Shown here piece after piece: positions 23,539-32,685 of a stretch of DNA of 38,894 bases; position 1 is the stretch's first letter; each line of letters starts with the position of its first letter. The translations under genes and the position numbers were made by a program. Origin of the DNA: Bacillus sp. (in: firmicutes) (GTDB lineage Bacteria; Bacillota; Bacilli; Bacillales; Bacillaceae); assembly GCA_031180405.1 (NCBI GenBank), contig JAPSLU010000016.1:1-38894 (forward strand), given 5' to 3'. The notes beneath the pieces are model-generated. The model saw only the letters and a list, made by a program, of their open reading frames with translations, ran no database searches and was not told the DNA's origin.

Positions 23539-23767
23539 GGTGACTTCCTCCAATCTCAAAGTATTTTAGTTGTTTTCGTTTAAACATAAAACTTTTACTA
23601 TATTTTAGATAAATCTTCTGTAAATTGTGCTTAAATTAATGATTTTGCCTCCGCCTGATTTTAATATAGCCATTTATTTTTAGAAAACTAGTCTTTTAAC
23701 CGTAACTTAAAAGAAAAAAGAGAATAAACTATCTTCGGTAATCTAACTAATAAGGAGGGATAAAGCT

Positions 23768-24004
23768 ATGACGGAAAGACAATTTACACTTATATTGGAC
23801 GAACATGACTTTCATTATAAAATTAGGAATATTTACAAAGAAATAATTTCGTCAAATGTCCTGGAGAGTCTGGATGATGAAATAATGGATGCTTTCTTAT
23901 CACATTTTGAGTTTAATGAGGATATTTCTTTTGAAGAGTTTGTTGGTTTTTACAAAATGTTCCGTGCAATTTATAGGAAAGATAAATTTCCAGTTTTATA
24001 TTAA
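23768..24004 (+). CDS. Small acidic protein of unknown function
   Basis: A 78-residue soluble protein, rich in Glu, Asp, Phe and Tyr, with no signal peptide. Two amphipathic blocks can be seen (YKIRNIYKEIISSNVLESLDD-like, and FNEDISFEEFVGFYKMFRAI). The ATG has a very strong AAGGAGGGA upstream, which supports a real gene. It is divergent from the pha operon and 133 bases before R2lox, in the accessory block. I do not recognise a family; DEHDF and FEEFVGFYKMF recall an EF-hand-like or regulatory small protein only loosely. Confidence 0.7.
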   Translation: MTERQFTLILDEHDFHYKIRNIYKEIISSNVLESLDDEIMDAFLSHFEFNEDISFEEFVGFYKMFRAIYRKDKFPVLY

Positions 24005-24136
24005 AGTTCTTATGAAAGACCGAAGATTTAATAGGCTAAAGTATTATTTATGTAGGTAAAAAAATTTTAAACTAATAGCGGATGTCTATACACAATTTTT
24101 TGTCCTTCATACCATAGTAGAAAAGGAGGGGATAAA

Positions 24137-25003
24137 ATGAGAAAGAAGCTTATCACGACTAGTACAAGAGGAATTATTGATACTTCATTTCCATATCAGC
24201 TATATCAAAAGGCAAAGAAATTTGGAACATGGAATCCTCAAGAAATAGATTTTACAAAGGATAAAGAAGATTGGAAAACTCTTTCTACTAAGCACCGGGA
24301 ATGGATAATAAGATTACTTGCACAGTTTCAAGGTGGGGAAGAAGCTGTAACACATGATTTGCTGCCGTTACTTAAAGTAGCTTCATTAGAAGGGCGTATT
24401 GAAGAAGAGATGTTTTTGACAACATTTCTATTTGACGAAGCAAAACATACGGAATTCTTTAGAAAAGTATTAGATGAGCTTAATGAAAAGGAAGATTTGA
24501 CATATCTACACTCAAAAACATATCGAAAGTTCTTCTATGAGATACTGCCAGAAACTATGGAAAGGCTTTGGAATCACCCAACTCCAGAGGCTTTAGCAGA
24601 TGCGGCTACTGTTTATAACATGTTTTCGGAAGGAGTTTTAGCTGAAACAGGATACAAAGCTTTTTCAGATGGACTAAATAAGATTGGGAAAATGCCGGGT
24701 CTATTAAAGGGAATTGAGTATTTAAAAAAAGATGAATCAAGGCATATTGCGTATGGGACTTTTTTATTACAAAGACTTATAAGTGAACATCCTCACTTAT
24801 TTGACCGAATAATAAAGAAACTAGAAGAGCTGGCTCCTTTAGCATTGGCCTTAAATACTGAAGGAATGGCTTTTGATGCGGATGAAAAAGAAAAGTCATC
24901 TACTGCCGAAATAATGAATTATTCAAAAAGACAGTTATTGACTCGAATTGATATCCTATCTCGGGCGAAAACGAAAAAGATAGAGGAACTATATCCGAAC
25001 TAG
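24137..25003 (+). CDS. R2-like ligand-binding oxidase (R2lox)
   Basis: A 288-residue ferritin-like protein related to ribonucleotide reductase R2, of the R2lox group known from Geobacillus kaustophilus and Mycobacterium. These bind a Mn/Fe cofactor, hold a fatty-acid-like ligand and form a Val-Tyr ether cross-link on oxygen activation. The metal ligands can be placed: E68 (QGGEEAV), E101 and H104 (FDEAKH), E165 (MFSEGVL), E200 and H203 (KDESRH). The cross-link pair is V71 and Y160 (TVYNMFSEG). There is no R1 subunit gene nearby, consistent with a non-RNR role. The ATG has AAGGAGGGG upstream. The natural substrate is unknown for the whole group. Confidence 0.9.
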   Translation: MRKKLITTSTRGIIDTSFPYQLYQKAKKFGTWNPQEIDFTKDKEDWKTLSTKHREWIIRLLAQFQGGEEAVTHDLLPLLKVASLEGRIEEEMFLTTFLFDEAKHTEFFRKVLDELNEKEDLTYLHSKTYRKFFYEILPETMERLWNHPTPEALADAATVYNMFSEGVLAETGYKAFSDGLNKIGKMPGLLKGIEYLKKDESRHIAYGTFLLQRLISEHPHLFDRIIKKLEELAPLALALNTEGMAFDADEKEKSSTAEIMNYSKRQLLTRIDILSRAKTKKIEELYPN

Positions 25004-25065
25004 AACGAAAAGACTAAGAAAAAAGGAGCCAGTCTGAAAGGTTAGCATTTTTACTTTGCGTAAAC

Positions 25066-25105
25066 ACTAAGATTAAGGATAAAAGCCTTAGTCTTTTATT
25101 TTTTT
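25066..25105 (+). terminator. Terminator after R2lox
   Basis: ACTAAG (25066-25071) and CTTAGT (25087-25092) enclose a 15-base loop and are followed by CTTTTATTTTTTT. Confidence 0.55.
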
Positions 25106-25110
25106 AGATT

Positions 25111-25306
25111 CTACAATTTAAGAAAATTATCGATTGTATGTTCTACAGTTTCAATCGGTTACGTTTGCTCTATAAAAAATTTGCTCTCGTCAGTTTGAAT
25201 GTATTTCTCCCGCATAGTAAACAATAAACTCCAAACCCTCCACTTTTATTTCTTCATGTTTAAATTCCCTTAATTTTATGACATTTAAACTACTTTCTCT
25301 TGTCAC
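25111..25306 (-). pseudogene. Degenerate small ORF, family unknown
   Basis: On the minus strand a GTG at 25306 opens a frame reading ESSLNVIKLREFKHEEIKVE, then GLEFIVYYAGE, which ends at a TGA. A second frame continues the sense as EKYIQTDESKFFIEQT, stop, PIETVEHTIDNFLKL, and ends at TAG (25111-25113). One shift and one stop join these into a protein of about 65 residues that looks coding in composition. There is no ribosome site at the GTG. No family is recognised. This fills most of the 390-base gap between R2lox and the lipoprotein gene. Confidence 0.4.
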
Positions 25307-25407
25307 GTGAAAAAAAGTAAGGTTATTATAAAATAGGGTCTATTTTACTATATGTCAGAGACTATAAAAGTAGAAATAAATAGTTTTATTAATTGAGGAG
25401 GATTTAT

Positions 25408-25899
25408 GTGAGAAAATTCGCCTATGTCATGAGTGCTATTTTATTCTTATCCGGCTGTACACAATCTAATGAGGAAATAAAAAAAGCTTCTATTGAGCAA
25501 ACAGAAGTTGCTTTTGAAGGCAAGCAACAAGATACAAATGAGGATGCAGAGAACTTTTCCTACTATCTACCAGATAATTTCCAAGTGAAAGAAACAAACA
25601 AGTTTAACGTCTTGCTTGAAAAGGGAAACCAAAGCTTTATCTTATTTGTGAATCAAAATGAGGAAAAGAGTAGTCTAGTTTCCTATAAGACACTATTAAA
25701 TAAGTATGAAAAACCTTTCATATCAGAAACGTTTGAGAAAGGCGATCAGTCTGGCTATTTATTTGTTGTTGAGCTAGATGATAAGATGTATGAGGTAACA
25801 GTGGGTGTTGGCGGAACAAAGCTAACAACCGAATCGAGTGCAAGTGATCTTGAAGAAGATGCCCAAGTAATGATGGAAATTGTGAAGTCTGTACAATAG
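25408..25899 (+). CDS. Putative lipoprotein of unknown function
   Basis: A 163-residue protein with a lipoprotein signal: basic start, hydrophobic core (FAYVMSAILFL) and lipobox LSGC, with C17 as the lipidated residue. After an acidic linker comes a compact alpha/beta region (YYLPDNFQVKETNKFNVLLE, FILFVNQNEEKSS) resembling sequences common in Bacillus lipoproteins but without a named function. The GTG start at 25408 has GAGGAGG seven bases upstream; the TTG at 25393 is upstream of that site. It stands alone between two longer gaps. The 287 bases after it (25900-26186) hold a weak hairpin (AACCTTGG/CCAAGGGTT, near 25909-25946) and no gene I can support. Confidence 0.8.
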   Translation: MRKFAYVMSAILFLSGCTQSNEEIKKASIEQTEVAFEGKQQDTNEDAENFSYYLPDNFQVKETNKFNVLLEKGNQSFILFVNQNEEKSSLVSYKTLLNKYEKPFISETFEKGDQSGYLFVVELDDKMYEVTVGVGGTKLTTESSASDLEEDAQVMMEIVKSVQ

Positions 25900-26185
25900 T
25901 ATTGATGTTAACCTTGGTAATCAATTTTTTGGTTTCCAAGGGTTTATTATGTATTAAATTCTATTCAAAAAATTGTTGTTTTTACTAGTCTTTTGAACTT
26001 AAACGAATTAAGTTGATTAGAGCAGCATCCTGTAGCAGAAAACAAGTTAAATTAAAAAAAATTCACGAATGCAGCCAGTAGAATGTGTTCTACAAGTTGG
26101 CTAAGTGGAATCATAAGCGGATATCATATAAACTAGTACTTGTATTTTAAAGGAGCAAAAGGATATATAGAAGGAGGAAGTTATC

Positions 26186-26503
26186 ATGCAACAATTACAA
26201 TCAATTGATGAATATAAACAAATTATTGAAGGTGAAAAGGTGATTTTCATGTTTTCAGCTGACTGGTGTCCAGACTGTCGAGTGATTGAGCCTATTCTAC
26301 CAGAGTTGGAGCAAGAGAATAATGATTTTACTTTTTATTATGTTGATCGTGACAAGTACATTGATCTATGTATAGAGTTAAATGTCTTTGGCATTCCAAG
26401 CTTCATTGCTTTCCATGAAGGAAAAGAAGTTGGCCGTTATGTGAACAAGGAACGGAAAACTAAAGAGCAAATTCAAGATTTTATTAACAGCATTTCTTTG
26501 TAA
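26186..26503 (+). CDS. ytpP: Thioredoxin-like protein YtpP
   Basis: A 105-residue cytoplasmic thioredoxin-fold protein. The active-site motif is WCPDC (SADWCPDCRVIEP), differing from the WCGPC of TrxA; the cis-proline loop is FGIPSFIAF. It matches YtpP of B. subtilis in length and place. AGGAGGAAG precedes the ATG. The next gene, ytpQ, starts about 40 bases downstream, so they form an operon. The partner and exact redox role are not known. Confidence 0.92.
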   Translation: MQQLQSIDEYKQIIEGEKVIFMFSADWCPDCRVIEPILPELEQENNDFTFYYVDRDKYIDLCIELNVFGIPSFIAFHEGKEVGRYVNKERKTKEQIQDFINSISL

Positions 26504-26542
26504 ATATAGAAGTTTAAATTGTGGAGAGGAGGTTTCCGAAAG

Positions 26543-27346
26543 ATGAAAATGACATCTAGAAAACTAGTTGATACATTGAAAAGCCAATTATCGCATTCCA
26601 ATTGGCAATTTCATTTTGATCGTGAGAAGGATACATTAAGAATAGAAGATACTGAAACAAAAAAAGGGGTCACATTATCTTTACCAGGTATTATTGCTAA
26701 ATGGGAAACATCGGAACAAAAGGCGATTGATGAAGTAGTATATTATGTTAAAGAAGCATTAATAGCTATGAATAATGAGCAGGAGATAACTGGTAAGGAA
26801 AAGTCTATTTTCCCAGTTATACGTTCAACTTCATTTCCTACTGAAAGTAATGAGGGAGTTTCATTAGCATACAGTGAACATACAGCTGAAACGAGAGTCT
26901 ATTATGCTCTTGATCTTGGAAATACGTATAGACTAATTGATGAAAAGATGATGCAAAAAGAAAAGTGGAATCTCGATCAAATTAGAGAAATCGCTTCTTT
27001 TAATATAAGATCATTAAAAACCAGTGTAAAGGAAGATCAAGTTGCTGGAAATGTTTTTTACTTCCTAAATGCGAACGATGGGTATGATGCAAGTCGAATC
27101 CTAAATGAAAGCCTACTTCAGTCTTTTGAAGAGAAAATGGTTGGGAAAATGGCTGTTGCTGTCCCTCACCAGGATGTGTTAATTATTGTTGATATTCGAA
27201 ATGATACGGGCTACGATGTATTAGCTCAACTAACGATGGGCTTTTTTGCAAGCGGAAGGGTACCAATTACAGCTTTATCGTTTTTATATGAAGAAGGTGA
27301 ACTCGAACCGATCTTTATTTTAGGAAAGAATAAACCCCAACACTAA
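26543..27346 (+). CDS. ytpQ: DUF1444 protein YtpQ
   Basis: A 267-residue soluble protein of the DUF1444 family ([14 protein letters not shown] at the start, [10 protein letters not shown], and the C-terminal [17 protein letters not shown] and [20 protein letters not shown], all family marks). No catalytic motif is known. I chose the ATG at 26543 (MKMTSRKL), ten bases after GAGGAGG. It is co-transcribed with ytpP. In B. subtilis ytpR comes next; here the next 500 bases hold only a terminator and repeats. Confidence 0.9.
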   Translation: MKMTSRKLVDTLKSQLSHSNWQFHFDREKDTLRIEDTETKKGVTLSLPGIIAKWETSEQKAIDEVVYYVKEALIAMNNEQEITGKEKSIFPVIRSTSFPTESNEGVSLAYSEHTAETRVYYALDLGNTYRLIDEKMMQKEKWNLDQIREIASFNIRSLKTSVKEDQVAGNVFYFLNANDGYDASRILNESLLQSFEEKMVGKMAVAVPHQDVLIIVDIRNDTGYDVLAQLTMGFFASGRVPITALSFLYEEGELEPIFILGKNKPQH

Positions 27347-27361
27347 TACTTACTCCTTACT

Positions 27362-27396
27362 AAAAAGCAATCGTCTGAAGAGACTGATTGCTTTTT
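27362..27396 (+). terminator. Terminator after ytpQ
   Basis: AAAAAGCAATC and GATTGCTTTTT form an 11-bp stem with a 12-base loop, the T tract being part of the right arm. Confidence 0.82.
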
Positions 27397-27403
27397 GTTG
27401 CTT

Positions 27404-27580
27404 AGGAATTTTCTTGAACTATTGATAAGCGCTTTTGCATCCAGTCAGTAGTCTTAAAAAGTAAGATACTTAACTCCTTAAGGGTCTAGCCACAGTTGAG
27501 TTGAACTCAAAGAGCGTCTTCCGTTCAATTACTTCTAATTGCTTGAAGCTGATCAGGATGCGTACTCTTTGTTCTTTTTT
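27404..27580 (+). repeat. Structured intergenic repeat, long copy R3
   Basis: TTCTTGAACTATTGATAAGCG and GCTTTTGCATCCAG match the left half of R1; GTCTTAAAAAGTAAGATAC and GGGTCTAGCCAC match the middle of R2; AAGCTGATCAGGA and CTTTGTTCTTTTTT the right end. The central hairpin is decayed (TTGAACTC, loop AAAGAGC, GTCTTCC). It occupies part of the ytpQ-sftA gap where ytpR would be expected. Confidence 0.65.
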
Positions 27581-27633
27581 GAATACCCATAAATAGAGAC
27601 GGGCAGTCGTACTGTGTACATGTTGAACTAAAT

Positions 27634-27684
27634 AGGGGCAGCCGTGCGTAGAAGTAACCAACGCATTCGGCACCTCTTTTTTTT
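27634..27684 (+). terminator. Terminator-like hairpin before sftA
   Basis: GGGG..GCCG.TGCGT pairs with ACGCA..CGGC.CCTC with small bulges, and eight T follow. It may end transcription coming from upstream; no gene ends just before it. The bases from 27585 to 27633 hold no feature I recognise, and 27685-27847 should contain the sftA promoter, which I could not define. Confidence 0.4.
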
Positions 27685-27847
27685 ATTTTAGGCAAACGAG
27701 AAAACTAGGTAATCTTTTTACTTTTATCTACAAATCCAGACATTTACTGATACAATAGAAGAGATGTTTTTCTATATGAAGACTAACAATTGGCACATTT
27801 GGTAGTGATGAAAGCCTATTTTGAAAATATTGAAAGAGTGATTAAAT

Positions 27848-30421
27848 ATGAATTTGATAAAAAAACTAGTCTCGTTGTTATTTGGAGATGAAGAGAAGGA
27901 AACGGATGATTTTGAGTCACAATCTTTGAAGGAACAACAAGCCGTTAAAAATGTTCTAAGTGATGCAACACCTAACGTAGAATTTAGTAATCAAAGAAAT
28001 CATAAAGCGGAGGCAAGGGTTACCTATCAGTATCCAAAAGGAAATTTCCGATTTCCAATTATTCCTGATGAAAGCCTACTGAAAAGAGATGACCGTCCCA
28101 AACGACCTGGGTATCAAGAGGATAATCAAAGGAAACAGCAAGAGCAAAAGAAACCAACATATTCACAAAAGCAGGAACCACTTATACAGAAGGAAACCAT
28201 TAAGGTAAATAAAAAACGATTCCATCCTAGTGTTATTCCTTCACCTGTATATGGATTTCAGTCTAGAGAAGAAAGAATGCAGGATCGTCCATTACCACCG
28301 GTAAACCAAAGCCTTCAGAAGAATAATTCAAATGAAACAAGTAGCATTTTTGAGAAAAACGGTTTTTCAAGTGAGTCTGAAGAAAGAAATCATATAAATG
28401 AAGTAATCGAAAACACCGCTCATGTTGAAATGATACATAAAGAAGAGCAATTTGATCTTCAATCAGACATGTTCCTTAAAAGTGATCAATTAGTTGTTGA
28501 GGAAGAAGGAATTGTCCAAGAGCCGCTTGAAGATTTTGGACATGGGGAACTAGAGGTAGATCATATTTATCGTGAAGAAGAGCTGGTTTTAGACGAAGCA
28601 TTAACAATTGTGAAAAGCGAGTATCTTAAAAAGATTCATGATGAGCAAGCAGAGGTATTTCAGCAAGATGACGCTAAAGATCTAATGCCAAACAGGTCGA
28701 CTCTACAAGATGAGGACAATGATGTTGAGTCAAAGGAAGCACCCATTCTGGAAATTGAACAATCTACTAAAAACAATCAAGATGAGTATGAAATAAAAGA
28801 GGGTCAGTCTTCAACTTATATGATATCGTCAAAAGCTGAGGTAGATGAAACGAATCTTAAATCTCAAATTCAAGCTGAACACACAGATGAAATTAAGCAA
28901 GATCAAAACAAAGATACGGCTAAGCGTAAGACGGTACCATTTAATGTCATGATGCTTGGAAGAGACAAGCAGCGATTGCAGGAAAATATCCCAACAAATA
29001 ACTATCAATTTCCATCACTCGGATACTTAAATATTCCTGATAAGGAATTAACAGAAGATCATTCATGGCTTGAATCTCAAAAAGATCTATTGAATCTAAC
29101 ATTAAAAAACTTTAATGTTAGAGCAAGTGTCGTCAATGTTACTCAAGGCCCATCTGTTACTCGCTTTGAAGTACACCCTGAGCCAGGTGTAAAGGTCAAT
29201 AAAATTACAAATTTAAGTGATGATATAAAATTAAGCTTATCAGCAAAAGACATAAGAATCGAGGCTCCAATCCCAGGTAAAAATACCATTGGAATTGAGG
29301 TTCCTAATAAAGTAAGTAAAATGGTATACTTGCGGGAAATATTAAGAAGTAATGAGTTTCGTTCAAATCCATCACCTATGACAGCTGTATTAGGTCTGGA
29401 TATTGCTGGCCAACCTGCTGTAACAGATTTAAAAAAGATGCCACATGGTTTAATTGCAGGAGCAACAGGATCTGGTAAAAGCGTATGTATTAATACAATT
29501 CTTGTCAGCTTATTATATAAGGCTTCACCACATGAAGTAAAACTAATGTTAATTGACCCAAAAATGGTTGAATTAGCGCCTTATAATGAAATCCCTCATC
29601 TTGTCAGCCCGGTTATTACGGATGTAAAAGCTGCAACTGCTGCATTGAAATGGGCCGTTGAGGAGATGGAAAGACGATATGAGTTGTTCGCTCACTCTGG
29701 TACAAGAGAAATTACAAGATATAATCAACTTGTAAAGGAGCACAAACAGGGGGAGCATTTGCCATATCTGGTAATTATCATTGATGAGTTAGCTGACTTA
29801 ATGATGGTCGCACCAAATGATGTCGAAGAAGCGATTTGTCGAATTGCTCAAAAGGCACGAGCATGTGGTATCCATCTTATCGTTGCAACGCAAAGACCTT
29901 CAGTTGATGTAATTACAGGGCTAATTAAAGCAAATATTCCAACAAGGATTGCATTTTCTGTTTCCTCACAGGTTGATTCAAGGACAATTATTGACGTTAG
30001 TGGGGCTGAAAAGTTATTAGGTAGAGGAGATATGTTATTTTTAGAAAACGGCTCATCAAAAGCTGTAAGACTTCAAGGTACTTTTGTGTCTGATGAAGAA
30101 ATTGAGAGAGTGGTAAATCATGTAAAGCTTCAATCAAAGCCTGATTATCTTTTCCACCAAGACGAATTGGTGAAAAAGGCAACCATTCAATCAGAAGAGG
30201 ATGAACTATTTTTAGAAGCATGTGAGTTTGTTGTAAATCAAGGTGGAGCCTCTACGTCAAGCTTACAGAGAAGGTTTCGAATTGGATATAATCGTGCTGC
30301 TAGACTAATTGATATGATGGAAGAACAAGGAATTATCTCGGAAAATCGAGGAAGTAAACCGAGAGATATATTAATTTCAGAAGAGGAGTTAGATTCTATC
30401 CAAGAAAGTCACGTACTATAA
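27848..30421 (+). CDS. sftA: DNA translocase SftA (FtsK/SpoIIIE family)
   Basis: An 857-residue ATPase. The first 360 or so residues are poorly conserved, Glu/Gln/Lys-rich and have no membrane helix, which marks SftA rather than membrane-bound SpoIIIE. The alpha/beta motor follows: Walker A GATGSGKS (538-545), LIDPKMVELAPYNEIPHL, Walker B VIIIDELADLMM (D646, E647), then ATQRPSVDVITGLIKANIPTR. The C-terminal gamma winged helix (ASTSSLQRRFRIGYNRAARLID-like) would read oriented DNA sequences. SftA clears DNA from the division septum during growth. The ATG has only a weak AAAGAG upstream. It is about 95 residues shorter than the B. subtilis protein, in the linker. Confidence 0.95.
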   Translation: MNLIKKLVSLLFGDEEKETDDFESQSLKEQQAVKNVLSDATPNVEFSNQRNHKAEARVTYQYPKGNFRFPIIPDESLLKRDDRPKRPGYQEDNQRKQQEQKKPTYSQKQEPLIQKETIKVNKKRFHPSVIPSPVYGFQSREERMQDRPLPPVNQSLQKNNSNETSSIFEKNGFSSESEERNHINEVIENTAHVEMIHKEEQFDLQSDMFLKSDQLVVEEEGIVQEPLEDFGHGELEVDHIYREEELVLDEALTIVKSEYLKKIHDEQAEVFQQDDAKDLMPNRSTLQDEDNDVESKEAPILEIEQSTKNNQDEYEIKEGQSSTYMISSKAEVDETNLKSQIQAEHTDEIKQDQNKDTAKRKTVPFNVMMLGRDKQRLQENIPTNNYQFPSLGYLNIPDKELTEDHSWLESQKDLLNLTLKNFNVRASVVNVTQGPSVTRFEVHPEPGVKVNKITNLSDDIKLSLSAKDIRIEAPIPGKNTIGIEVPNKVSKMVYLREILRSNEFRSNPSPMTAVLGLDIAGQPAVTDLKKMPHGLIAGATGSGKSVCINTILVSLLYKASPHEVKLMLIDPKMVELAPYNEIPHLVSPVITDVKAATAALKWAVEEMERRYELFAHSGTREITRYNQLVKEHKQGEHLPYLVIIIDELADLMMVAPNDVEEAICRIAQKARACGIHLIVATQRPSVDVITGLIKANIPTRIAFSVSSQVDSRTIIDVSGAEKLLGRGDMLFLENGSSKAVRLQGTFVSDEEIERVVNHVKLQSKPDYLFHQDELVKKATIQSEEDELFLEACEFVVNQGGASTSSLQRRFRIGYNRAARLIDMMEEQGIISENRGSKPRDILISEEELDSIQESHVL

Positions 30422-30467
30422 AAAATGCATATTAAAATAAGATAAGAAAAAAGGTAAGGTTGTTCGA

Positions 30468-31109
30468 ATGGATAAAATCGTTTATTTACAAGCTCTTCGA
30501 GAAGAAAAAGAAAATCAATTGGCTAGTTTTATATTCGATCATATGAAGGCGGTCCAATTACATGTGGATCGCCATGTGAATATAAGAGAAAAAGTAAAAG
30601 CAAAGCACATTTTATCAAAAAGAGTTGAAATTGAGTCTTCTGCGATTTTTAATCTATCTCAAGATAAATTATTTAAGGACTGGTTTACTTTTGATTATTT
30701 AACGATCAGAGGAAAGACCAATTATCAAACCTATATTGAGTACGCGAATCGTCAAAAGCATCCGCTGGATACGGTCGTTCATGCCCTTTTTATGGCTAGT
30801 GTACTTGAACCATTTAAAGTAATAAAATATGATAAAACACATATACATGCAAAGAAATTACTTACAAGTGAAATTTGTATAATTAAGGTTGATACCAGTA
30901 GGTCAGATGAATTAAGAGAAGACAAGTTGATCTTTTTACGTTTAATTCCTGTATATGATTCTTTCATATCTGTGAGTGACATTTTTATTCAACCTGATCA
31001 AGACATTATGGAAAATTTAATTAGACAATATGAAAAAAGTACTGATAGCTTGCGTACATTTTTAAAGAAATTTTCCATAAAATATAGTTGGAATTGTTTT
31101 AAAGTATAA
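30468..31109 (+). CDS. Uncharacterised protein between sftA and murC
   Basis: A 213-residue soluble protein with no signal peptide or membrane helix. The N-terminus (MDKIVYLQALREEKENQLASF) is helical and charged; the middle (FDYLTIRGKTNYQTYIEYAN) and the end (LKKFSIKYSWNCFKV) have mixed alpha/beta character. It follows sftA by 46 bases with a GTAAGG site and is probably co-transcribed with it. I do not recognise a family or catalytic motif. Confidence 0.72.
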   Translation: MDKIVYLQALREEKENQLASFIFDHMKAVQLHVDRHVNIREKVKAKHILSKRVEIESSAIFNLSQDKLFKDWFTFDYLTIRGKTNYQTYIEYANRQKHPLDTVVHALFMASVLEPFKVIKYDKTHIHAKKLLTSEICIIKVDTSRSDELREDKLIFLRLIPVYDSFISVSDIFIQPDQDIMENLIRQYEKSTDSLRTFLKKFSIKYSWNCFKV

Positions 31110-31321
31110 GAAGCATTAAAAGATTTGGATAAAAAAGTAAACTGTTTTTATCATGGTCATTATGGATGGCTAATGATATAATATACATTCGTAAGCTGAT
31201 TACATATAGAAAAACACTAGAAATGAATACATTTCTTAGGACGTTTACTATACATGGGTTGCAAATCAAGATAAGCGTCATATACTGTCAATCAGATAGA
31301 CGTTTGTTGGAGGTTCAAATT

Positions 31322-32620
31322 ATGACTGTTTATCATTTTGTTGGAATTAAAGGGACTGGTATGAGTGCCCTTGCACAGATTTTACATGATATGAATTATG
31401 AAGTTCAGGGCTCTGATATAGAGAAGAAAGTATTTACGCAAAAAGCTCTAGAAGCACGAAATATAAAGGTATTGCCTTTTACGAAAGAAAACATTAGAGA
31501 GGGCTTAACCATTATTGCTGGTAATGCCTATCCTGATACACATGAAGAAATTGTGGAAGCACATAACTTAGGCTTACCTGTTATTCGTTATCACCGTTTT
31601 CTAGGTGATTTTCTTCAAAAATATATCAGTGTTGGAATCACAGGTGTACATGGAAAAACATCAACAACTGGATTACTTTCACATGTTATTCAAGGTGCTG
31701 AGCCAACCTCGTTTTTAATAGGTGATGGTACAGGTAGCGGAGTTCCAAACAGTAAATATTTTATTTTTGAAGCATGCGAATATCGTAGACATTTCTTATC
31801 ATACAAGCCTGATTATGCGATTATGACAAATATTGATTATGATCATCCAGACTATTTTACAAGCATAGAAGATGTTTTCAGTGCTTTTCAGGAGATGGCA
31901 CTTCAAGTGAAGAAGGGTATTATTGCTTGTGGTGATGATGAACAACTACAACAAATTCAAGCCAAGGTTCCTGTCGTTTACTACGGATTCAATGAAGATA
32001 ATGACTTCCAAGCTAGGAATATTGTGAAATCAACGGATGGTACAATATTTGATGTATTTGTACGTAATACGTTTTATGCATCATTTAAAATCACATCGTA
32101 TGGAGATCACAGTGTATTAAATGCATTATCAGTCATCGCTTTGTGCCATTATGAAGGAATTGATGTTGAAGTTATTCAACAAAGACTTCAAACATTTGAA
32201 GGTGTAAAAAGACGTTTTAATGAAAAACAAATTGGCAATCAAATTTTAATTGATGACTATGCACATCATCCGACTGAAATTAATGCAACCATTGATGCTG
32301 CTAGACAGAAATATCCTGATCGAGAGATCGTTGCGGTGTTCCAACCACATACATTTACAAGAACACAATCTTTTCTAGAGGAGTTCGCTAAAAGCTTACA
32401 AAGGGCAGATTATGTCTATTTATGCGATATTTTCGGCTCTGCACGTGAAAATGTCGGTAAGCTATCAATCGAAAATCTACTTGAAAAGATTGATAACTCA
32501 AGTTTGATTAGGGAAGAGGAAACTTCTGTCCTTAAAGGACACGATCATGCGGTGTTAGTTTTCATGGGTGCAGGTGATATTCAAAAATATCAGGAAGCTT
32601 ATGAAAAAGTCTTAGCATAA
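31322..32620 (+). CDS. murC: UDP-N-acetylmuramate--L-alanine ligase MurC
   Basis: A 432-residue Mur ligase that adds L-alanine to UDP-MurNAc, the first peptide step of peptidoglycan synthesis. The N-terminal UDP-binding loop is [10 protein letters not shown] (8-17); the ATP P-loop is GVHGKTSTT (108-116); further marks are ACEYRRHFL (catalytic/metal Glu and His), [20 protein letters not shown] and [10 protein letters not shown]. The ATG at 31322 has GGAGG upstream; the open frame from 31166 adds 52 codons that are not family sequence. A bidirectional terminator separates it from the convergent aminopeptidase gene. Confidence 0.95.
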   Translation: MTVYHFVGIKGTGMSALAQILHDMNYEVQGSDIEKKVFTQKALEARNIKVLPFTKENIREGLTIIAGNAYPDTHEEIVEAHNLGLPVIRYHRFLGDFLQKYISVGITGVHGKTSTTGLLSHVIQGAEPTSFLIGDGTGSGVPNSKYFIFEACEYRRHFLSYKPDYAIMTNIDYDHPDYFTSIEDVFSAFQEMALQVKKGIIACGDDEQLQQIQAKVPVVYYGFNEDNDFQARNIVKSTDGTIFDVFVRNTFYASFKITSYGDHSVLNALSVIALCHYEGIDVEVIQQRLQTFEGVKRRFNEKQIGNQILIDDYAHHPTEINATIDAARQKYPDREIVAVFQPHTFTRTQSFLEEFAKSLQRADYVYLCDIFGSARENVGKLSIENLLEKIDNSSLIREEETSVLKGHDHAVLVFMGAGDIQKYQEAYEKVLA

Positions 32621-32636
32621 ACATTATTAAAAACAA

Positions 32637-32675
32637 AAGACGGTGGAAGGTAAAACTTCCATCGTCTTATTTTTG
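32637..32675 (+). terminator. Bidirectional terminator between murC and the M29 gene
   Basis: AAGACGGTGGAAG (32637-32649) pairs with CTTCCATCGTCTT (32656-32668) with one G-T pair; ATTTTTG follows, and an A-rich stretch precedes it. Confidence 0.82.
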
Positions 32676-32685
32676 TTAAGTTTAT

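Noticed and set aside
27470-27673. A 67-residue minus-strand ORF
   Set aside because: It overlaps repeat R3 and a terminator-like hairpin; no ribosome site and no recognisable family.
31166-31321. 52 extra N-terminal codons of murC
   Set aside because: The GGAGG site and the family start at [11 protein letters not shown] place the ATG at 31322.
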